A DNA stretch of 64,000 nucleotides from Xylocopa sonorina (Eukaryota; Arthropoda; Insecta; Hymenoptera; Apidae), in the NCBI RefSeq assembly GCF_050948175.1, contig NC_135209.1, forward strand, positions 1,488,001-1,552,000, read 5' to 3'. Of this stretch, positions 58,501 through 64,000 are shown in pieces. The translations under genes and the position numbers were made by a program. The number at the start of each line of letters is the position of its first letter. The stretch's first letter is position 1. The notes under the pieces are model-generated. The model had not been told where the DNA came from, ran no database searches, and worked only from the letters and a program-made list of their open reading frames with translations.

Positions 58501-61500
58501 TCGTAACAAAGCCACCACAGTAACAAGGAGGTTTCAGTTTTTCTGACTCACCCATAAAGTCTGCTGTCCCGCAAGCTGCTCCTGCTCCGGATAACATAGA
58601 AAGCACAATTACGATATTGTAGAGCATGATCAACAGTGAGACGCGAGTATCTCCTCGCGAGAGCTTAAAGAATCTTTTACCAGAACCATTGAGTAACGAT
58701 TTATTCAAATAATACATGTACAATACGCTAAACAAATAAATATAATATCCATTTGGCCTTGGGTAGGTTAGGGGGCGGGAGAGGGGGGTAGGGTAGGGGT
58801 GTGCGGATACGTAGCGATAAAACTAGAGGAGTTCAAGCTCGGCAGGTTTCTTTACAAACGAATGTTAATAACAAAATTGGAATATTTAAATAAATCGCAA
58901 AGGCGCGAAGGTAAAACAAACGATCGTAGCTTCAGCGATGTCGAGTATCGCGATCCAGCGAACGTTCTACGGTTCGCCGCTAATTCGATCGCGGGGTAGT
59001 GACATCTGTTAATAACGAGAGGGGGTTCGCGAATCTACGAGAACGATGTTGTACCTTCCGTATGTTACAAGAGAGGCTTCGTTCGATGTAACGTAAAGTA
59101 CCGAGGGAAAAAGTTCTATCGACGAATGCTACCACGATGTGAACAGTAAACTATAACAACCATGCGGCAATCGCCACGTTTTCGTCTGGTATATCGCACA
59201 CATAATCTCAATTATTGACACCTCTCCAAGTACCACGGTACACGTAATCGAGAGACCGAATCTCTGAACGTCCGCACCGCCCGTTCCTAAAAAGAGCATT
59301 CGACCTGTGCTCGATCTCGTGTGTCCATCGAACTGTGACGCTGCTCGCGATCGATGGCACCAGAGGACGCGTAAATCGATCGCGCGTACGTATCTTTCCT
59401 CGAGAACTCGGACGAGAGACCTTTTGTCGCAGCTGAACTCGTGTCTTGAATCTCGATACGCACAGGAAACGCGTGGCACGATGTTTATCGATGCGCCCCG
59501 TTTCTCTCGGCGTGTAACACAATTGCAACGCGTCGTAGAGAAACTGTGCTGCGATGCACTTCAACGATAGCAACGATAACAATGATAATAATGGCGAACG
59601 TAAGAGTAATAACGATAATGATATTGGTAACGATAACAGTAATAATAATAACGAAAATAATGAAGCTCGCAATGTTGTTACTGGAGAAAAAACGGATACG
59701 GATCTTCAAGTGTTGTAGCATAATTACTGTGCGATGCCATACGTGTGAATTCGACTCGTTTCGAGATAATTGCTGCGCTCGTAATTTCACTCCTCTTTCT
59801 CTTTTTTCGACGCTATCTACTTCGTTAACAGTACGCAGTTTAATCAGCTACTTTTCGCAGAACGTACACGTTCCTATACATAAAAATATCGTATCAACAG
59901 CCGGATCGTTAGCTAAACGCGCTCGCCACCTGGGGGCTTTCCGACCTCGTTCGCTGGAACAAACTCGAGTCACCATCCTCGTTGCGTTTCTTTTCCCCTT
60001 CGTCGAGTCTTACGTCGATTCGAGCGACATTCGAGCGATCAGGTCGCGTGTTTCACGCGTCGAACGGACGCGACGCGACGCGACGCGATCGTTCCACGAG
60101 GAGGAAACGACAGTCGAGTCGCCCTCGTGGGCAAAACGGAAAATAAAGTGCTCGGACGAAAGAAAAAACGAGGAAGCTTGCTTCTGTTTACACGCGCACA
60201 GAGTATCGTAAGAGAAAACGATAAAAATCAGCGAGAGGAAGAGGGCTTCAGAACTGAACATTATCTATCTAATGACTTGCTATACGTGTTAGGGATTGTA
60301 TTAAGTGGCTTGTTTATTGCATACCTGTCGTTACCATGCCTGAATAAAGCTAGAATCTCTTCGAACGTTTTATTCTTGGTCTCAGGAACCTTCTTGTACG
60401 TGAAGATCCAGAAGATGGCTAGGAATGCACTGAATGGTAGGAACGTGTAGTTGTCAAAGCAAGTCTGGAACAGATGAAAACGACGGGTCAGTCGTGAACG
60501 AAGAAAGGCAAGGAAAAAGTAACAAATTGAAAAGCGAACTCTTTCCTTTCTAGATATATTTAACAGCGTATTCTTGGACCAGTAAAAGGTGGAGCATGGA
60601 TTCACCCTTTCTATAGGCGCAATCTCCCATCGCGTCCCTCTTATTGGGTCTACCGATCTTTTCGCGGCCTCGTTGTCGATACAAACGACAATGTCTATAC
60701 ATGTAAGCGTACAGTCGATAATTCTGACGTTGAGACTGATAAGGAGAATCGTTTGTGGGCCTAGATAAAAGATACTCGCACCTATGGCTTGTATTCGCAG
60801 CCAATGCAGCATCTTTCAGTGACCCCAACCGTGACATTACATTTTCCAAAGCTTCGAGAACAGTGGAATCGTGAAGAATTTTTATGTAACATATGAAATG
60901 TTCGATTTTATTTCATTGATACTTTAAGATCTGTGTTAACGAAAAATATTGCAATTTTTGGACTTATTTCATACGTAACTGTAAGGGCAGACCTTCTTTT
61001 GTTTGCTCTAATTTTATAGATTTGAGATGCATTTAGCAATGATGGAGTTAACGAGTATATAAAATTCGAAAAAAGAGATGAAAGCCTTAGAAACGAGTCT
61101 CGTGGAAGACTGATCATTACTAACGAGCAGTAGAAGCTTTCTGGGTTAAACATTCAAGTCACTTCCTCGAGGAAAGAGTCTTCAGGAACCAAGTAAACGT
61201 TGAAAACACTGTTGAAGAATGTATTGACTCTACAACGTTGGATTTTTATAAAACTGGAACTAAAAAGTAGAAACCAGTTGGAGCAAGTATATATCTGTGT
61301 ACCAGTGAATTCACTGGTTATTGTTTCAATTAAAAGTATGGATCATTAAAGAAGTTGTAGTCATTTAAAGTTAATCATAAAACTGAACATTTCATATGTT
61401 ATAGTTTGATCTTAACCTTTTGCACTGGGATCCCTCTTGGGCGTTAGCAGTAGGAAATATTGCTAAAATAGCAATATTTTATGTTTCTCTGAAGTTTTCT

Positions 61501-62178
61501 ATTGAAATGGAAATTTACTATTGTTGGAAAACGTTAGCAATAGAAACTACAATTAAAATATTGCTATTTTTCCCATTTCCCAGCAATAGAAATCCCAGCT
61601 GGAAGACGTTAGCAATAAAATAGCAATATTTCAGCAATAGTTTCTATTTCCAACGTCTCTCAGCAATAGAAAACTTCCATTTCAATAGAAAACTTCAGAG
61701 CAATTGCTGTCATTCAATGCTGATGTCTTCTCAGAGGAGACACCCAAGTACAAAGGCGATAAACGTACATCGTCGAACGAAATCGAGGCTCGTATCACAT
61801 AGTAACTTATCCAAGTTAGACCGCAGATTTTTAAAACTAACCACAGTGACGAGGAATACCGCAAGAACCATCAGAATCATGTTCGACTCCAGGATTTCTC
61901 GACACTGGATCATTTAAATGTAAAGACAGCAAGACTAGTTGGCAAAATCTCAACTTTTTTGAATTATGGCTTACCTTCATACTTGGAAAACCGATGCCAA
62001 CCAAAAAATTAGCCATCCAATTGACGAGGACCGCGATAGACATGGCCGCAGGCCTTGGGCCCTGCGAGAACAGTTCGGCCGTGATCATCCACGGTATGGA
62101 GCCGGGCCCGACAGCAAAGAATACGACGAAACTGAGGGTCGACACGACCGACAGATACGACATCCAGTCGATCATCTC
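52106..62178 (-). CDS. Glut1: Glucose transporter Glut1, 3' half (5' exons beyond window)
   Basis: This is a facilitative hexose transporter (SLC2/MFS) in the plasma membrane. Exons seen are 62178-61975, 60464-60325, 54802-54705 and 52197-52106, with alternative exons listed separately. The first reads EMIDWMSYLS ... GPGSIPWMITAELFSQGPRP ... FLVGIGFPSMK (TM10-11). The second reads NYTFLPFSAFLAIFWIFTYK then VPETKNKTFEEI, the sugar-transporter signature after TM12. The tail exons add SMLNCVNALE ... EEKPHPDS and a Pro-rich end with PPPPLPPPRFPNSGV. The terminal SGV fits a class I PDZ ligand, as at the end of mammalian GLUT1. All phases agree. The N-terminal nine or so helices lie past base 64000. 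Intron retention after 60325 would give another short tail. Confidence 0.88.
52198..54704 (-). other. Glut1 intron
   Basis: This is the intron between the two tail exons. It holds mixed AT-rich sequence with a GA-dinucleotide tract at 54390-54462. No further exon or gene was recognised, and no RNA gene was found. Confidence 0.5.
54390..54462. repeat. GA/CT microsatellite
   Basis: An imperfect (GA)n tract interrupted by ATA lies in a Glut1 intron. Similar tracts occur at 47740-47780 and 55540-55592. Confidence 0.9.
55109..55161. repeat. TAT/ATT trinucleotide microsatellite
   Basis: About 17 uninterrupted TTA-type triplets lie in the Glut1 intron between 54802 and 56201. Confidence 0.95.
55540..55592. 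repeat. GA microsatellite
   Basis: A (GA)n tract of about 50 bp follows an A-rich run. It lies in a Glut1 intron and has no coding meaning, although it opens Leu/Ser-rich frames on the minus strand. Confidence 0.9.
56201..56291 (-). CDS. Glut1: Alternative terminal exon of Glut1
   Basis: A minus-strand exon begins after TTGCAG at 56292 in the phase needed by the preceding Glut1 exon. It encodes EEELATNSSKETVLSDATTA then NHTHATDKP and a TAA stop at 56203-56201. It would replace the SMLNCVNALE tail and remove the C-terminal PDZ-ligand-like end. Support is phase, acceptor quality and a protein-like hydrophilic sequence; expression is not shown. Confidence 0.6.
56723..56768. other. Inverted-repeat hairpin in Glut1 intron
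   Basis: GTATACAGCTTGTTC (56723-56737) pairs with GAGCAAGCTGTATAC (56754-56768) with one mismatch around a 16-nt loop. A second weaker inverted pair (AAAACCAG / CTGGTTTT) lies just upstream, at about 56656-56696. Confidence 0.5.
58552..58581 (-). CDS. Glut1: 30-nt symmetric microexon of Glut1
   Basis: A 30-base segment lies between GAGCAG and a strong GTGAGT donor. It has the same phase at both ends, so it can be included or skipped without a frame change. It adds SSLRDSRLYG after the HGND block. It fits between the 60325 exon and either downstream tail exon. Identification rests on splice sites and phase only. Confidence 0.45.
58582..60324 (-). other. Glut1 intron, no other gene seen
   Basis: This is the intron between the exon ending at 60325 and the microexon. 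It includes an imperfect AAT/AACGATAATAAT-type simple repeat at 59570-59665. Long frames on both strands (for example 59546-60211) are low-complexity or contradict each other and have no domains. Confidence 0.5.
58761..58800 (+). other. G-rich tract with quadruplex potential
   Basis: Within 40 bases there are at least five G runs of three or more, separated by TA, C or AGA (for example GGGGGCGGGAGAGGGGGG). It is on the strand opposite Glut1 transcription, in an intron. Confidence 0.6.
61488..61700. repeat. Foldback element in Glut1 intron
   Basis: The outer arms are a perfect 26-bp inverted repeat (CTCTGAAGTTTTCTATTG... on the left, its complement at the right). Inside are multiple GCAATAG/CTATTGC repeats. 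A TTAACCTTTTGCACTG end at 61413 may be a piggyBac-type terminus of a larger element. Related motifs occur in the dynein intron at 3877-3990. Confidence 0.7.
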
Positions 62179-62514
62179 CTGCACATAACCGAAAAACTCC
62201 TATCAGGCAGTGGAATCGTGTTCGTCTTTCCTGAGCAGCTGGAGGAGTCTCTCTCTCAGGAGTAAAACAAAATAATAAAGGGCATGCAGTGTGCAGCTCA
62301 ATCCTGTGGGCGGTTATGCGATTGCGACAATGCGTTACGTGCTGTATTCTCATTACAATATTTACAGTTAACACCTTTCGTCAAGCGTTCAAGCGACCCT
62401 CCTTTGTTCCCTTATTTTTCCTTCACGTAACAAGCGAACCGGAAGAACTGGACGCTGGCGAACCTCGAGATACGTGAACGTAACTCCTGCGAGTCTTTTC
62501 AGTGATCTCTGTAC

Positions 62515-63047
62515 CAGTGGTGGCGAACCTATGACCCGGACACTGACCCACAAAGGCTTTTTAAATGAGCTATTTTTATTTTCGTTCATTTTTATGTCAC
62601 AAGTATAAATACTTAACGTTGAGTTTACAAAGAAAAATATTTCCAAGTGGACAAGTTGGCTCACTAATTTCCTATGCTTTTCTTTACTCCTTGTTCAACT
62701 CAAATACTCGATGCAGAGTCATCACTGAGCGACAATCCGTTGATATCAATTTTTTCTCACATCTACCTTTATTTCTTGCTCTTTCACCTTGTACAAGTTA
62801 AAGTTGTAAAACGAAAAGGTAGTGAAAATCTTTTTAAAGAACTTTAAAAGTGAAAAATAAAGAAAAGGGTCAACCGCCAGGTTTTTCTGTAAACGCACTT
62901 TCAGCGTTTCCAAATTATTGATACTCTTTTTACCACACCCTCCCCGCTTTCCAAGTTTCGGCACTGGCTCAGCGAGCCACGTGCTGGTATTGAAAAAAAG
63001 TAATGAACGAAATTTGACCCACTTCTGAGAAAGGTTCGCCATCGCTG
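62515..63047. mobile_element. Non-autonomous hAT element with 8-bp target duplication
   Basis: The left end is CAGTGGTGGCGAACCTATGA; the right end reverse-complements to CAGCGATGGCGAACCTTTCT. It is flanked by CTCTGTAC (62507-62514) and CTCTATAC (63048-63055), an 8-bp duplication with one change and the T/A positions usual for hAT. The 533-bp interior has no transposase frame. It lies in Glut1, upstream of the first exon seen. Confidence 0.82.
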
Positions 63048-63055
63048 CTCTATAC

Positions 63056-64000
63056 GCTCTACTTCGTATTATCGTAATGTACATCGAAACAGTGTTGCGA
63101 TAGAAGCGACGGTGCTACACGTTCAACGTAGACGGATGAGTTTAACGTTATCGCCGTAAGCAGATACAAAGGCACGATCGGAAGGTTGTTAACGTGTCCC
63201 GTTCGGTTCGATATCTATGCGCAAGAAGGTGACAGGTTTGAGCCGGAATGTTGATTAATAATAAAGGGAGTAAATGTCTCCTCCAAGCAGTCACGAAAGA
63301 GGACATTCATGATCAGAGGAGGGGACGGGACGGGGACGATGAGAGGGGGTTCGATGTTTCGAAAAATAAATCTGCATGCTTTCCAAGTACTTGACACATT
63401 TACCTTCCTCGTAAATGTTCGTTAATAATTCGAGCTTTTCTGATATTAAATTGTACGTGGAGTCGATCCTTGGTAACCAACTTGTGTATTTACTAGCTAA
63501 ATCAACCCTTTGCATTCCTTTGCGACTCGACGTCGGTAAATGAAAAAGAAAAACAAATTTGTGCTCTGTGAATATAAATTGCAACGAACTTTCAGAGCTA
63601 TATTTAATATAATTAGTAAACAGAATTGTTTGCAAGTAGTAGTTGGGGAGCTGTCCTTTGAAGTTAATTTCGAATGAGGCAGTTTAAATGGCAGAGAGTT
63701 GTTGGAAAGGAAATTGAAAAATAATTCAAAGTGCAAAGGGTTGTTAAACCAAGTCTACTCTTCTTTTTTTTAAGTCTTTACTAATGATAAAAAGGAAAAC
63801 TTTGAACCTTTTATAAAGAGAATGCAAGCACTGTTCAACTCAAAAGTAATGAAGATTTAGATCTGGTTTTTCAATACAGATTCTACTATTAAAGCAACTT
63901 TAAAATACCTCAAAAATCACTTAAAATAATGCAACTAAAGTTTAAAAAACATCAATTTCAAATATCTCATAAAATAGCTCAAATACAGCTAAGAAAAATA
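63056..64000. other. Glut1 intron to window end, no exon recognised
   Basis: No transporter exon or other protein family could be recognised in either strand here. Upstream Glut1 exons must lie beyond base 64000. Confidence 0.5.

Noticed and set aside
59546..60261. Long overlapping frames on both strands (up to 221 codons)
   Set aside because: The N-terminal part is a simple AAT/ACG repeat, the opposite strand is equally open, and there is no domain or splice support inside a Glut1 intron.

Overview
The window is a gene-dense stretch of a nuclear insect genome, AT-rich with GC-rich promoter and exon islands. Short phased GT-AG introns, single-gene spacing and the protein families fit a hymenopteran (perhaps a bee), but the species cannot be named from the sequence. 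I rebuilt exon chains by hand from splice sites and frames. For each complete gene the exon lengths sum to a multiple of three.

Layout. 1-19838 (minus): most of an axonemal dynein heavy chain of the DNAH3/7/12 clade, 31 exons and about 3,661 codons, with the C-terminal third of the tail domain lying beyond base 1. Its introns hold minisatellites, tandem repeats and transposon relics. 20473-21524 (plus): mitochondrial EF-Ts. 21921-22520 (minus): a small unrecognised 147-aa gene. 25029-28754 (plus): a villin/quail-type actin bundler. 28924-30235 (minus): proteasome beta-2 (PSMB7). 30776-32659 (minus): CDC6, with an E2F-like promoter cluster. 33093-34672: a mirror pair of TA-flanked MITEs. 34841-35152 (plus): the 25-residue ribosomal protein RPL41. 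35668-36647 (plus): MALSU1. 37554-39401 (plus): an XK-related membrane protein. 40220-41250 (minus): a BED zinc-finger protein. 41251-45929: a gene desert with a 427-bp palindromic element. 45930-47079 (plus): MED27. 51860-62178 (minus): the 3' half of the glucose transporter Glut1, whose 5' exons lie beyond base 64000.

The genes are housekeeping or cytoskeletal units with no shared pathway, although three serve organelle or cytosolic translation (EF-Ts, MALSU1, RPL41). Dynein and EF-Ts share a divergent promoter interval of about 630 bp. Villin/PSMB7, XKR/BED and MED27/Glut1 are convergent pairs.

The most interesting signal is at the 3' end of Glut1. One splice chain ends in a proline-rich tail with a PDZ-ligand-like terminus and a TGA followed by C. 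The same frame then stays open for 81 more codons of coding-like sequence, which suggests stop-codon readthrough or an alternative acceptor. Glut1 also has a symmetric 30-nt microexon and a second alternative terminal exon. Several non-autonomous transposons with visible ends were found: hAT with an 8-bp duplication, piggyBac-like with TTAA, and Tc1/mariner-like with TA.
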